Source: Profftia tarda | Lineage (GTDB): Bacteria > Pseudomonadota > Gammaproteobacteria > Enterobacterales > Enterobacteriaceae | Reading direction: 5' to 3' | Assembly: GCF_904848675.1 (NCBI RefSeq) | Contig: NZ_LR890047.1 | Span: forward strand, 682,001-746,000 | DNA: 64,000 bases | Shown here: in pieces, positions 27,496-37,103 of the stretch | Layout: each line of letters starts with the position of its first letter | How positions within the stretch are numbered: the stretch's first letter is position 1 | Translations under genes and position numbers: made by a program | Notes under the pieces: generated by a model | Databases searched by the model: none | The model's input: only the letters and a program-made list of their open reading frames with translations | What the model was told of the DNA's origin: nothing

Positions 27496-29883
27496 TTACC
27501 AAGTCTTACCAATATTAAATTGAAATTGTTCTTTTTTATCACCATCGTATTGATTAATAGGATAAGCGTAAGAGAAGACTAACGGTCCTAGTGGAGACAT
27601 CCATTGTAATGCAAGACCAACGGAAGCACGAATTTTGCTTGGATCGCCATAATCTTTATGAGCCGGATAAGCGTCTTTATCCCAATTAGTATCCCACACG
27701 GTACCAGCATCTATAAAGATTGAAGTACGCAGGGAGTTAGCATATTTTTCACTAACAAATGGAGTAGGAGTTATCAAGCCTACAGTAGCTATAACCATTG
27801 CATTACCACCGATTGCATCGTCATTGCGAGATTTACTTTGATTAATGCTACCATTTGAGTTTAGATAAACTGCTTTTGGACCAATATTATTTGATTGAAA
27901 ACCACGTATCGAATTAGAACCACCAGCATAATAATTTTCATAAAAAGGCATTTCTTTACCATTTATTCCATCACCATAACTAATTCGATAACGACCCATT
28001 ATGACCCAGGAATGGTCTTTATCCAATGGTAAATAACTTTGACTGTTGAATATTATTTTATAGTATTCATTATCAGACCCTGGAATTGTTATTTTTCCAT
28101 TTAGAGAATACTCTGTGCCCTCGCTTGGGAAAAAGCCACGGTTCATATTATTATAAGTCAAGCCCAGAGACCATGTGCATTCATCTGCCTTATAGTTTGC
28201 TTGTTCTATATTGTTAAAAATCTGACCAACAGACTTCAGGTAGCGCCACATGGAAACTTGTGGTTGCATATCAAACAAGGAATTATGGATATAGCTAAAA
28301 CCAGTGCGCACAGAATGATTTTCTGTGATTGGAAATCCTAATGTGCTATCAATACCATAGCTGCTATTCGTGTATTCTGATAGATCCGCATCATCAGCTT
28401 TGAAATCGTTATAAAAAATACGCCCTCCCAAGCTAACGCCATCAAGCATAAAGTAAGGATTAATTATAGAGATTTCGGTGTAGGTCTTATAATTATTCTT
28501 TGTGCCGCTAATGCCAATATTATTGCCTGTACCCAAGCAATTTTCTTGCTGAACACCCACCTGAAAGCTCATGCCGCTTTCACTACCAAAACCTACACCA
28601 AAGTTAAAAGTTCCAGTATTAACTTCCTTTACTGTATATATGACATCTACCTTATCTGAGGCACCTAGAACACTCTTAATATCAACATCAACAGTTTCAA
28701 AATAACCAGTACGATTAAGACGCTCCTGGCCCCTATTAACTAATTCACGACTTAGCCAGGTACCTTCCATTTGTCGCATCTCTCTACGCAGCACTATATC
28801 TTTAGTAATTTTATTACCGAAAAAATTAATATTGCGTACATAGTAACGTTGACCAGTATCTACGCTTATATACAACTGAATAGTTTTACTATCATCGTTG
28901 ATGTTAAGTTGTGTATTAATGTGCGGATAAGCATATCCATATTGATCAAGAAATTTCTTGATATCATCCTCAATTTTAGTAATTTTAGTAATGTTGTAAC
29001 AATCGCCCGTATTTATGTGGATTAAACGGTTGATGTAGTTACTATATCCATGGATATTGCCAATTACTTCAACACCAGATATCTTGTACTGTGCTCCTTC
29101 AGTGATATTAATGGTGATGTAAATACCTTTTTTGTCTGGGGTTAAGGTGACTTGCGTCGAATTTATATGAAAACGAGCGTAACCATGATCTAAATAGTAT
29201 TTTTTCAGAGTTTCAAGATCTCTGGATAGTTTTTCTCTCTGATATTTACGGTCTCCTATGAAGTTCCAAATAGGCACGTCATCTCGTAACTGGAAATGAC
29301 TAATCAGTTGTGCATTGGTAAATGCATGGTTTCCCAGAATGTTTATTTGCTGAACTTGGGCTGATTTACCTTCGATGAATAACAGCTTGAAATCAACACG
29401 GTTATGTGCTAGCGGCGTGATTATAGCTCTAACGGATGCACTGTATTTACCGATGCTGTAGTAGAAATCTTCTAAACTTTTTTCAAGATTGGAAATAATT
29501 GCACGATTTAAAAATTGACCCACGCATACACCAGAAGCTTCAAGATTTTTTTTTAGCATATATCCTGTGATATAATGGTTGCCAGAGAAAGTAATTTTTG
29601 CAATTGTAGGACATTCTTTTACCTGCACGATCAGATTATTAGAATCACGTAAGACTTTTACATCATCGAAGTAGCCGGTCTTATATAGTAAGCGAATAGT
29701 ATTGCTTATATCTCTACTGCTTACTATATCTCCAGCACAGAATGGTATATTAAATAAAGCTGCATCGACAGACACACGCTGCAGTCCTTCTAAATGAATC
29801 TCTTTTACTACGAATTTATCCGCACCATATAAAGCTGCGCTGGTAAAAAGCAGCGATGCTACGAGCATTTTTTTTATTAACAT
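27496..29883 (-). CDS. bamA: Outer-membrane protein assembly factor BamA
   Basis: BamA is the essential core of the machine that folds beta-barrels into the outer membrane. The start is taken at ATG 29883, giving M-L-I-K-K-M-L-V-A-S-L-L-F and a signal peptide ending near LYGA, as in E. coli; upstream in-frame ATGs to 29952 would overlap rseP and spoil the signal peptide. The ribosome site is weak. The 795-residue product (E. coli 810) has five POTRA domains (about 21-420) and a 16-strand barrel with FYNDFKADDADLSEYTN, the VRGF-like loop motif read here as SIRGFQSN, and the C-terminal FQFNIGKTW signal. A loop between GPKAVY and DDAIGGNAM is shortened. Confidence 0.96.
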   Translation of the reverse strand: MLIKKMLVASLLFTSAALYGADKFVVKEIHLEGLQRVSVDAALFNIPFCAGDIVSSRDISNTIRLLYKTGYFDDVKVLRDSNNLIVQVKECPTIAKITFSGNHYITGYMLKKNLEASGVCVGQFLNRAIISNLEKSLEDFYYSIGKYSASVRAIITPLAHNRVDFKLLFIEGKSAQVQQINILGNHAFTNAQLISHFQLRDDVPIWNFIGDRKYQREKLSRDLETLKKYYLDHGYARFHINSTQVTLTPDKKGIYITINITEGAQYKISGVEVIGNIHGYSNYINRLIHINTGDCYNITKITKIEDDIKKFLDQYGYAYPHINTQLNINDDSKTIQLYISVDTGQRYYVRNINFFGNKITKDIVLRREMRQMEGTWLSRELVNRGQERLNRTGYFETVDVDIKSVLGASDKVDVIYTVKEVNTGTFNFGVGFGSESGMSFQVGVQQENCLGTGNNIGISGTKNNYKTYTEISIINPYFMLDGVSLGGRIFYNDFKADDADLSEYTNSSYGIDSTLGFPITENHSVRTGFSYIHNSLFDMQPQVSMWRYLKSVGQIFNNIEQANYKADECTWSLGLTYNNMNRGFFPSEGTEYSLNGKITIPGSDNEYYKIIFNSQSYLPLDKDHSWVIMGRYRISYGDGINGKEMPFYENYYAGGSNSIRGFQSNNIGPKAVYLNSNGSINQSKSRNDDAIGGNAMVIATVGLITPTPFVSEKYANSLRTSIFIDAGTVWDTNWDKDAYPAHKDYGDPSKIRASVGLALQWMSPLGPLVFSYAYPINQYDGDKKEQFQFNIGKTW

Positions 29884-29920
29884 CGTTATTATATGTACTT
29901 CCCTAACCTGAATGTCGCGC

Positions 29921-31273
29921 TTAAAAACGCGATAAATCATTGAAAAATGCAATCCCCATTAACACCAACATGAGCATAGAACAGATGCGATCACTGACGC
30001 TTTGCACTCGTTTAGAAACTGGCTTGCCTTGTATACTCTCGATAGCTAAGAAGAGTAGGCGACCACCGTCAAGAACTGGGAGAGGAAATAGGTTAATAAT
30101 TCCTAAATTAATGCTAATTAATGATAAAAACATTAAGTAATATGCTAATCCATACTCTGCAGATATCTTAGCGCTCTGCGCAATAGAAATTGGCCCGCCC
30201 AAGTTACTTATTTTTATATCACCAGTAATAAGTTTTAATGTCATAGAAGCCGTGATCTTCATTAACTGCCAAGTTTTTTTTATGGCCTTATTAATTGCCA
30301 CAAAAGGTCTATATCGTATAATAGATTCATATTCTTTAGGTAATGAAGTGACCGTAGGAGCAAAACCTGCAAATCCTTCTATTTTATTTTTACCAAGCGA
30401 TTTACTCTTTGGTATTAACTGTAATACTTCAATCCTACCGTTGCGTTCTACTTCTATAGAGATTTTTTTGTTAGGATTTTTCTTAATTTGATTCACAAGC
30501 GTACCCCATTTCTGGAATAGGCTGCCATCAATTTTAATGATTCTATCACCGACCTGTAAACCAGCTTGTTGGGCGGCAGAATCTTGTTGTACCTCTGTTA
30601 AAACTGGATCAATATTTGGCCCAGTTGGAATGATACCAAGCGAAACTACTGGATCCTCTGTGTCGGGCTCATACCGCCAGTTAGTTAGATCTATAATTTT
30701 CTTAGTGATATTATGGCTGCCAAAGGGAACAAATGAAATAGTAGTAATTTTTGTACCGATCTGACTTATTAACGCCAAACGGACTTCATCCCAATTAGAA
30801 GTCATAACATCTGCTACATACTTAATTTCAGATCCTGATGTAATACCCCCCTGCGCAGCAACAGATTTAGGAATAACTTCACTAATAATCGGGCGAACAC
30901 TTACAATTCCAATGATAAAAACTAGCCAATAGGCTAGCATCGCAAACAAGAAATTAGCAACTGGACCCGCACTTACTATCGCTACTCGCTGCAATAATGG
31001 TTTATTATTAAAGTACTGATGATGGTATTCAGAACTTAGGCAATCACGTTCACCTAACATTTTGATGTATCCGCCAAGCGGTATAAGAGCAATAATATAT
31101 TCTGTTTTAAATTTATCGACCCTTTTCCATAAGCATTTACCAAAGCCAATAGAAAAACGTTCTACTTTAACACAACATAGACGAGCTACCCAAAGATGAC
31201 CGAATTCATGAACTGCAGTCAATAGCCCAATCGATATTATAAAAGCAAGCAAGCTCCAAAGTATATTAGTCAT
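29921..31273 (-). CDS. rseP: Intramembrane zinc metalloprotease RseP
   Basis: RseP cuts RseA inside the membrane to free sigma-E, and clears remnant signal peptides. It has 450 residues, the E. coli length. The zinc site HEFGH is at residues 22-26, the third ligand is in LPVLDGGRLL near 400, and two PDZ domains lie between (about 115-310). AGGAGG sits six bases before the ATG. It is in the E. coli cdsA-rseP-bamA order. Whether rpoE and rseA survive cannot be judged from this window; if not, signal-peptide removal would be the remaining role. Confidence 0.97.
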   Translation of the reverse strand: MTNILWSLLAFIISIGLLTAVHEFGHLWVARLCCVKVERFSIGFGKCLWKRVDKFKTEYIIALIPLGGYIKMLGERDCLSSEYHHQYFNNKPLLQRVAIVSAGPVANFLFAMLAYWLVFIIGIVSVRPIISEVIPKSVAAQGGITSGSEIKYVADVMTSNWDEVRLALISQIGTKITTISFVPFGSHNITKKIIDLTNWRYEPDTEDPVVSLGIIPTGPNIDPVLTEVQQDSAAQQAGLQVGDRIIKIDGSLFQKWGTLVNQIKKNPNKKISIEVERNGRIEVLQLIPKSKSLGKNKIEGFAGFAPTVTSLPKEYESIIRYRPFVAINKAIKKTWQLMKITASMTLKLITGDIKISNLGGPISIAQSAKISAEYGLAYYLMFLSLISINLGIINLFPLPVLDGGRLLFLAIESIQGKPVSKRVQSVSDRICSMLMLVLMGIAFFNDLSRF

Positions 31274-31298
31274 CGGTAGCCTCCTATTCTAAGATTAA

Positions 31299-32144
31299 TT
31301 AATCAAATATTAATAGCATAAAAAATGCAAAGACTGGTACCGCAGCAGTCAAGCTATCAATACGATCTAGAATACCACCATGACCCGGAATCAAAAAACT
31401 ACTATCTTTAATACCAGCTTCACGCTTGAACATACTTTCAGTTAGATCACCTAACATAGAAGACATAGCTACTATAATAGAATAAAAAATTAAATGCGCA
31501 GGTATAAATCTTGGCGGTGCATAAAAACTAAATACCCAAGATATTATAGTCGAAGTAGTTAGGCTACCTATAAATCCTTCCCAAGTTTTTCCCGGAGAAA
31601 TTTTTGGTGATATCTTATTTTTGCCAAATAGATTCCCGAACATATAAGCACTAGAATCTATGCACCAGACTAATACCATAATATATAGCAAACACCATAT
31701 TCCTTGATCACTATTGATCTTATAACCGTATTGACGCAATGCAATAGTACTACCAAAAAATGGAACTATAGTCGCAGCACCAAATATAATTTTTAATATA
31801 CGAGAGTGTTTCCACCAGACTGCAGATTTTGGATAAAATAACACTAACAATAGCGCAAACATCCACCAGATAATAGCTGCCCATAGTGATCCGCCTATGA
31901 CATGCACACTAAAGTTAAATACATAAAAACTAAATAGCATTGCCACCAATACAAGACCAAAGAATAATGCACACCAGATGCGCTGTGAGTTTATTGCAAA
32001 TCCTGCTAGTTTCCCCCATTCCCAAGCTGCTAGCATGCATATAATTAATGTCATAACAGCAAAACCAAGAGGAGGCAACATAAATAGCGATATAATCATA
32101 CTAGGTACTAAAATCACAGTAGTGATAATACGAGACTTCAGCAA
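31299..32144 (-). CDS. cdsA: Phosphatidate cytidylyltransferase
   Basis: CdsA makes CDP-diacylglycerol from phosphatidate and CTP, feeding all phospholipids. I place the start at TTG 32142-32144: GGAG lies seven bases upstream, and M-L-K-S-R-I-I-T matches the E. coli start M-L-K-Y-R-L-I-S. A longer open frame to 32228 would overlap uppS by 53 bases and add 28 residues with no family counterpart. The product is 281 aa (E. coli 285), with about eight membrane segments and the CTP/Mg signature SMLGDLTESMFKREAGIKDS followed by HGGILDRIDSL. Confidence 0.94.
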   Translation of the reverse strand: MLKSRIITTVILVPSMIISLFMLPPLGFAVMTLIICMLAAWEWGKLAGFAINSQRIWCALFFGLVLVAMLFSFYVFNFSVHVIGGSLWAAIIWWMFALLLVLFYPKSAVWWKHSRILKIIFGAATIVPFFGSTIALRQYGYKINSDQGIWCLLYIMVLVWCIDSSAYMFGNLFGKNKISPKISPGKTWEGFIGSLTTSTIISWVFSFYAPPRFIPAHLIFYSIIVAMSSMLGDLTESMFKREAGIKDSSFLIPGHGGILDRIDSLTAAVPVFAFFMLLIFD

Positions 32145-32175
32145 GATCTTTCTCCATTGGAGTATTAAATATGAA

Positions 32176-32922
32176 TTAATATGTTTGTATAGCACCCCCA
32201 AAGCGTCGCTCGCGTTTTGCGAATGCATCTAGCGCACATTCAAAGGTAAGTTCATTAAAATCAGGCCACAGAACGTCAGTAAAATAAAATTCGGAATATG
32301 CAATTTGCCAAAGTAAAAAATTGCTAACTCTATGTTCTCCTCCGGTTCTAATTACAAGATCAACAGGAACAAGATCATAGAGGCAAACTTGCTGGCTTAA
32401 CAAATCTTCAGTGATCTCTTCAGGCTGGAGCAAGTTAGTTTTAACCTGCGCAGCTAATATTTTTACTCCCTGCATAATATCCCAGCGCCCACCATAATTA
32501 GCAGCAATATTTAACTTCAGTCCATCATTATTTTTGGTTAATTCCTCAGAACGACTAATATGTTCCTGCAAGGACAAGCTAAAACGTCCAATATCTCCGA
32601 TAACTTTTAAACGCACATTATGCTTATGCAATCTTTTTATTTCGCAATCTAAAGCACGAACAAACAAATCCATCAGTGCACTCACTTCCTGCTCTGGTCG
32701 ATTCCAGTTTTCGCTGCTAAAAGCATACAAAGTTAACACCTGAATACCATGGGTTACAGCAAAACGAATAGAACGACGGACTGATTTAACACCAAATTTA
32801 TGGCCAAATACACTCATTTTACCCTGACGCCTAGCCCAACGTCCATTACCGTCCATAATTATAGCGACGTGTTGTGGAACAGAGAATATCTCGTTAGTCA
32901 TTGCTGATTGAGTAGAAGACAT
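32176..32922 (-). CDS. uppS: Undecaprenyl diphosphate synthase (ditrans, polycis)
   Basis: It condenses eight isopentenyl diphosphates onto farnesyl diphosphate to give the C55 lipid carrier for peptidoglycan. Motifs are HVAIIMDGNGRWA with catalytic Asp24, GHKFGVKSVRR, LYAFSSENWNRP, NIAANYGGRWD and VDLVIRTGGEHR-SNFLLWQ. The start is chosen as ATG 32922, giving 248 residues (E. coli 253); TGAGGA lies about 13 bases upstream, which is long. An in-frame ATG at 32964 would give 262 residues with only a weak GAG site, and cannot be excluded. Also called ispU. cdsA follows 31 bases downstream. Confidence 0.94.
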   Translation of the reverse strand: MSSTQSAMTNEIFSVPQHVAIIMDGNGRWARRQGKMSVFGHKFGVKSVRRSIRFAVTHGIQVLTLYAFSSENWNRPEQEVSALMDLFVRALDCEIKRLHKHNVRLKVIGDIGRFSLSLQEHISRSEELTKNNDGLKLNIAANYGGRWDIMQGVKILAAQVKTNLLQPEEITEDLLSQQVCLYDLVPVDLVIRTGGEHRVSNFLLWQIAYSEFYFTDVLWPDFNELTFECALDAFAKRERRFGGAIQTY

Positions 32923-33048
32923 ATGTATAATCAATTCCTCAACGCTTGGTATTAAAAGACTCATCTACAAACTCAACCTAGACCATACGAAATAAATTAC
33001 ATAATCTTAAGGAAATATTGAATAATAAAATTTATAAATAATAAGCAT

Positions 33049-33065
33049 GTAACAGTCACTGTTAC
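33049..33065. repeat. 17-base palindrome between dxr and uppS
   Basis: GTAACAGT-C-ACTGTTAC is perfectly symmetric (8-bp arms, one central base). A second small structure, TAACCT-gaaa-AGGTTA, lies at 33155-33170 in the same 255-base spacer, with a further AACCT just after it that could pair with the same AGGTT. These look like operator-sized or switch-like elements, but chance is possible. Confidence 0.4.
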
Positions 33066-33219
33066 GCAAAATTACAAAGATAGATAAATAGATAAAATAT
33101 TTAACATAGACAACATTGCAGAGGTAGTATAAACATATAGCAATTTATCTAAGTTAACCTGAAAAGGTTACAACCTATTCAAGCAGTAATTTCATTTTCT
33201 ATATAGCAATAGTTAAGAT

Positions 33220-34419
33220 TTACATATAAAATTTTATACATAATCGACAAGCAATCTCTCTAGCTTTCCTGTCAATTTCAAAAACTTCTCTCAGGTTTTT
33301 AGGTTCACTAAAGGAGGAAGCTAGTAAGACATCCTCGTTTAAAGCTGCAATATCAGTAAAGCAAATTTTGCTACTTAGGAAAGCATTAACAGAAATTTCG
33401 TTAGCTGCGTTTAGCACTGTAGTTGCGGCCTGCCCAGCACGATAAGCATCAATAGCCAATCGTAAACAAGGATAGCGCTTCATATCTGGTTCCTCGAATG
33501 TCAAGGCACTCATCGCGCAAAAGTCGAGGGGTTTGATATCAGTTTTTATACTGTCTGGATAAGCCATAGCATATGCAATTGGCAAACGCATATCAGGAGA
33601 AGCGAGTTGCGCTATTACACTACCATCAGAGTAGCACACCATAGCGTGCATTAAAGATTGAGGATGAATGACTACCTGAATCTCTGAATCATCAGCATTA
33701 AATAACCAACGGGCTTCAATGTACTCTAGCCCCTTATTCATCATAGTTGCGGAATCGACGGATATTTTTGGTCCCATAGACCAATTGGGGTGCTTGCAGG
33801 CTTTTTCTGCTGTGACTTTTTTAAGATCCTCTATCGGCAAGTGACGGAATGGACCTCCAGAAGCGGTAAGTATTATGCGTGAAACGCCATTGGCACTAAG
33901 AGCAGCAAAGCCAAGATTATGCTGAATAGACTCAGGCAGTATTCGGAAAATAGCATTATGCTCACTATCGATAGGCAATAGCTGAGCCTTGCTCTGATGC
34001 AACGCATCCATAAACAAACGACCACAGCTCACTAAAGCTTCTTTATTAGCTAAAAGTACCTGTTTATTAGTTTTTATAGCTGCCATCGTGGGCATGAGTC
34101 CAGCAACACCAACGATGGCAGATATAACCTGATCCACATTATCTAGAGCAGCAAATATACAAGCATCCTGAGCCCCAGAGGTTACTTCAATGTCAAAAAG
34201 ACCTGCATTATTTAAAAGCAAACGAAGATCATGTCCTGCTTTTTCGTCAGCCATAGAAGCATAGCGTGGCATAAACTCCATACACTGCTGAAACATGGCG
34301 TCAATATTTTTGTTTGCTACCAAAGCTACTACTTTGAAATCATGAGGATTTGCTCGTATCACAGCTAGAGCGCTAAGACCAATTGAACCGGTAGAACCAA
34401 GAATAGTTAGTTGCTTCAT
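33220..34419 (-). CDS. dxr: 1-deoxy-D-xylulose 5-phosphate reductoisomerase
   Basis: Dxr makes 2-C-methylerythritol 4-phosphate, the committed step of the non-mevalonate isoprenoid pathway, and supplies precursors for uppS and ubiA products. It has 399 residues (E. coli 398). The NADPH loop GSTGSIG is at residues 8-14, NKEALVSCG follows, the metal site is LPIDSEHNAI, and the substrate loops are ASGGPFR, HPNWSMGPKISVDSATMMNKGLE and EARWLF. It lies between frr and uppS in E. coli order, but with spacers of 166 and about 300 bases instead of a tight operon. Confidence 0.97.
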   Translation of the reverse strand: MKQLTILGSTGSIGLSALAVIRANPHDFKVVALVANKNIDAMFQQCMEFMPRYASMADEKAGHDLRLLLNNAGLFDIEVTSGAQDACIFAALDNVDQVISAIVGVAGLMPTMAAIKTNKQVLLANKEALVSCGRLFMDALHQSKAQLLPIDSEHNAIFRILPESIQHNLGFAALSANGVSRIILTASGGPFRHLPIEDLKKVTAEKACKHPNWSMGPKISVDSATMMNKGLEYIEARWLFNADDSEIQVVIHPQSLMHAMVCYSDGSVIAQLASPDMRLPIAYAMAYPDSIKTDIKPLDFCAMSALTFEEPDMKRYPCLRLAIDAYRAGQAATTVLNAANEISVNAFLSSKICFTDIAALNEDVLLASSFSEPKNLREVFEIDRKAREIACRLCIKFYM

Positions 34420-34585
34420 TCGAACCTTCTGAGTAATAATTTAACGCAGTAGATAATTCAGTCTGAAAAGAAGACTGAGATTATGCTGACATCATTAATT
34501 AGTTTTTAGAAAATAATGAAGTTTAGTAGCCACAAAGATACATCAAAGATCTGCTTAGTATAGGTCTTAACAAAAGAATGTGATA

Positions 34586-35143
34586 TTAAAACTGCATCAA
34601 TTCTTTTTCTTTATCATCTAGGGTTGCATCAATATTTTTACTCATAACATCAGTGATTCTTTGTACTTCGTCCTGAAATTTTCGCTCTTCGTCTTCATTA
34701 ATTTTATTATTTTTAAATAAAGATTTAATTTGATAGTTCGCATTACGACGTACATTACGAACAGACACCCTAGCATGCTCTGCTTCAGAACGAATAATTT
34801 TGATAAGATCTTTACGGCGCTCTCCAGTCAATGGAGGAAATGGGATACGAATTATTCTATCAATTGATACTGGATGAAGCCCTAAGTCAGATAGCATGAT
34901 TGCTTTCTCTACCGCAGTAGATAAGGAGCGATCGAACAAAGTAATTGCTAAAGTTCTAGAATCCTCAGCAATAATATTAGCAACTTGATTTAAAGGAGTA
35001 GAGGAGCCATAATATTCTACTGATATATTATCTAGCAAGTTCGGATGTGCGAAACCGGTGCGGATTTTATTAATATTTAATTTGAATGCTTTGATGCATT
35101 TATTCATGCGCGTTTCAATATCTTTTTTAATTTCTTTAATCAC
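34586..35143 (-). CDS. frr: Ribosome recycling factor
   Basis: RRF, with EF-G, splits post-termination ribosomes. It has 185 residues as in E. coli. The three-helix bundle contains NKIRTGFAHPNLLDNISVEYYGSSTPLNQVANI and the hinge/domain II segment RIPFPPLTGERRKDLIK. The start is GTG (35141-35143), the codon also used in E. coli, with AAAGG eight bases upstream. It is flanked by pyrH and dxr. Confidence 0.97.
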   Translation of the reverse strand: MIKEIKKDIETRMNKCIKAFKLNINKIRTGFAHPNLLDNISVEYYGSSTPLNQVANIIAEDSRTLAITLFDRSLSTAVEKAIMLSDLGLHPVSIDRIIRIPFPPLTGERRKDLIKIIRSEAEHARVSVRNVRRNANYQIKSLFKNNKINEDEERKFQDEVQRITDVMSKNIDATLDDKEKELMQF

Positions 35144-35323
35144 GTTGCAAACCTTTAAACTGTTAATTTAACTAACTATTTCTTAGATGAAATATTGATG
35201 CGTTTTAAATCTAGTATAAATTTTAAAACATCTTATTAGATATTGATCATAGTTAGATGACCAATCCACACAACTTATTTTTTAATTACTTTATTATTGA
35301 TCATTACCAGGAACTTTATATTA

Positions 35324-36064
35324 TTAACATGTATATGCATTATTGCAGACTAGGGTACCTTCTTTTTCACCCATTCCAGCCCGAAGCAAAGCACCAGGAT
35401 TATTCACATTAAATACACGAATAGGTAGGTTATGGTCTCGAGCCAGACCGAAAGCTGCTGAATCCATTATTTTTAATTCTTTTTCTAAAACATATTGGTA
35501 GGTTATCCTATCAAATAGCCTTGCGCCTGAATTAATTACCGGATCTGCTGAATATATACCATCAACTTTAGTAGCTTTTAAGACTATTTCGGCTTCTATT
35601 TCTATACCACGAAGGCAAGCTGCAGAGTCTGTTGTGAAGAATGGATTACCTGTACCGCCAGCGAAAATTACTACCCGGCTGTCGCACAGCATACTTATAG
35701 CTTCTGCCCAGCTATAATTTTCACAGATACTATTTAGCGGTATAGCAGACATGAGATGCGCCTTGACGAAGGCACGATGTAAGGAATCACGCATTGCTAA
35801 ACCGTTCATTACGGTTGCTAACATCCCTATATGATCGCTAACCACACGATTTATACCAGTACCAGCTAAACTGGCGCCACGGCATAGGTTACCACCCCCG
35901 ATTACAACACCTACTTGAACTCCTAGTTTAACCAAATCTTTTAATTCTTGAGCTATACGATCTACTATGTTCGCGTCAATACCAAAACTCTCCGCACCTT
36001 GCAAAGACTCACCGCTAAGCTTAAGCATTATTCGTTGATATAATGGTTTGGAGTTCATTATCAT
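35324..36064 (-). CDS. pyrH: UMP kinase
   Basis: PyrH phosphorylates UMP to UDP, in the amino-acid-kinase fold specific to bacteria. It has 246 residues (E. coli 241). Motifs are KLSGESLQG, VVIGGGNLCRGA, GMLATVMNGLAMRD, GGTGNPFFTTDSAACLRGIEI and KATKVDGIYSADP. GAGG lies ten bases before ATG 36064; a second in-frame ATG is at 36058. UDP-sugars for lipid A and CTP for cdsA depend on this step. It sits between tsf and frr as in E. coli. Confidence 0.97.
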   Translation of the reverse strand: MIMNSKPLYQRIMLKLSGESLQGAESFGIDANIVDRIAQELKDLVKLGVQVGVVIGGGNLCRGASLAGTGINRVVSDHIGMLATVMNGLAMRDSLHRAFVKAHLMSAIPLNSICENYSWAEAISMLCDSRVVIFAGGTGNPFFTTDSAACLRGIEIEAEIVLKATKVDGIYSADPVINSGARLFDRITYQYVLEKELKIMDSAAFGLARDHNLPIRVFNVNNPGALLRAGMGEKEGTLVCNNAYTC

Positions 36065-36245
36065 GGCATTTTATCCTCAGAAATAGTCAACAAATATTTC
36101 GAATAATTTTAAAATAAAATATTGTAACAGAAGATCTTATGTGTTCTAATAATTAAAAAAGTAATCACAGTATTAACTGTTTCTTTAATTTTTTGATTTT
36201 ATTAAACTTTAAGTAAAATAATCGGACGCTAAAAAATTTTTTCTT

Positions 36246-37103
36246 TTAAGGATATTGATTGTCTTGATTCTGTTTTACTGCTCCAGAAAATTCAACGATC
36301 TCTTTTCCAATGCCTTCACCCAATTCAAAACGTATAAAATTAGAAACAACAGCATTATTTTCTTGAAGAATCTGCCCAACAGTTTTGCTCACGTCCATAA
36401 CGAAATTCTGGCCAGTTAGAGAGATTGAACTAGTAAATTTTTGCATGCGACCTTTAACAATTTTTTCTGCAATTTCTTTCTTCTTACCAGAATTAATAGC
36501 AATATCTAGTTGAAGTTGATACTCTTTTTCTATTATTTCAGAAGGTGCGTCTTGTGGTTTAATGAATTCTGGATTGCTCGCAGCTACGTGCATTGCCAGT
36601 TGTTTCGCTAATTTTTTGTTAGAACCTTTAAGAGAAACCAGAACACCTATGCGATTACCGTGCAAGTAGCCAGCAAGCACTTCTCCTTCGAGAAAAGATA
36701 CACGACGAATATTTATGTTCTCAGCAACTCTCACAATCAGGGCTATGCGCTCTTCTTCGAACTGTTTTTTGAGTAGTTCAACATTATTGACTTTGTCTGA
36801 AAAAGCAGTATCCAGTACTTTTTCAGCGAACCTTTCAAAATCACTATCTTTAGCAACGAAGTCAGTCTGACAGTTAATTTCTAAAATCACACCGCAGTTG
36901 CCTACTATCTTAATTTTAATTATTCCTTCAGTAGCTATTAAGCTTGCTTTTTTGGCTGCTTTTATAGCGCCAGATTTGCGCATCTCTTCTATCGCTCGGT
37001 CTATATCTCCTTCAGCTTTACTTAACGCTTTTTTACAATCCATAATACCAGCAGCAGTGCGTTTACGCAGTTCTTTTACTAGAATAGTGGTGATTTTAGG
37101 CAT
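36246..37103 (-). CDS. tsf: Translation elongation factor Ts
   Basis: EF-Ts exchanges GDP for GTP on EF-Tu. It has 285 residues (E. coli 283). The UBA-like N-terminus (VKELRKRTAAGIMDCKKAL) and the TDFV motif (NCQTDFVAKDSDF) that contacts EF-Tu are intact, followed by the core subdomains. GAGGAAA precedes the ATG. It normally forms a two-gene operon with rpsB; here 1.36 kb of non-coding DNA and a terminator-like hairpin separate them, so tsf probably needs its own promoter, which I could not pinpoint. Confidence 0.97.
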   Translation of the reverse strand: MPKITTILVKELRKRTAAGIMDCKKALSKAEGDIDRAIEEMRKSGAIKAAKKASLIATEGIIKIKIVGNCGVILEINCQTDFVAKDSDFERFAEKVLDTAFSDKVNNVELLKKQFEEERIALIVRVAENINIRRVSFLEGEVLAGYLHGNRIGVLVSLKGSNKKLAKQLAMHVAASNPEFIKPQDAPSEIIEKEYQLQLDIAINSGKKKEIAEKIVKGRMQKFTSSISLTGQNFVMDVSKTVGQILQENNAVVSNFIRFELGEGIGKEIVEFSGAVKQNQDNQYP

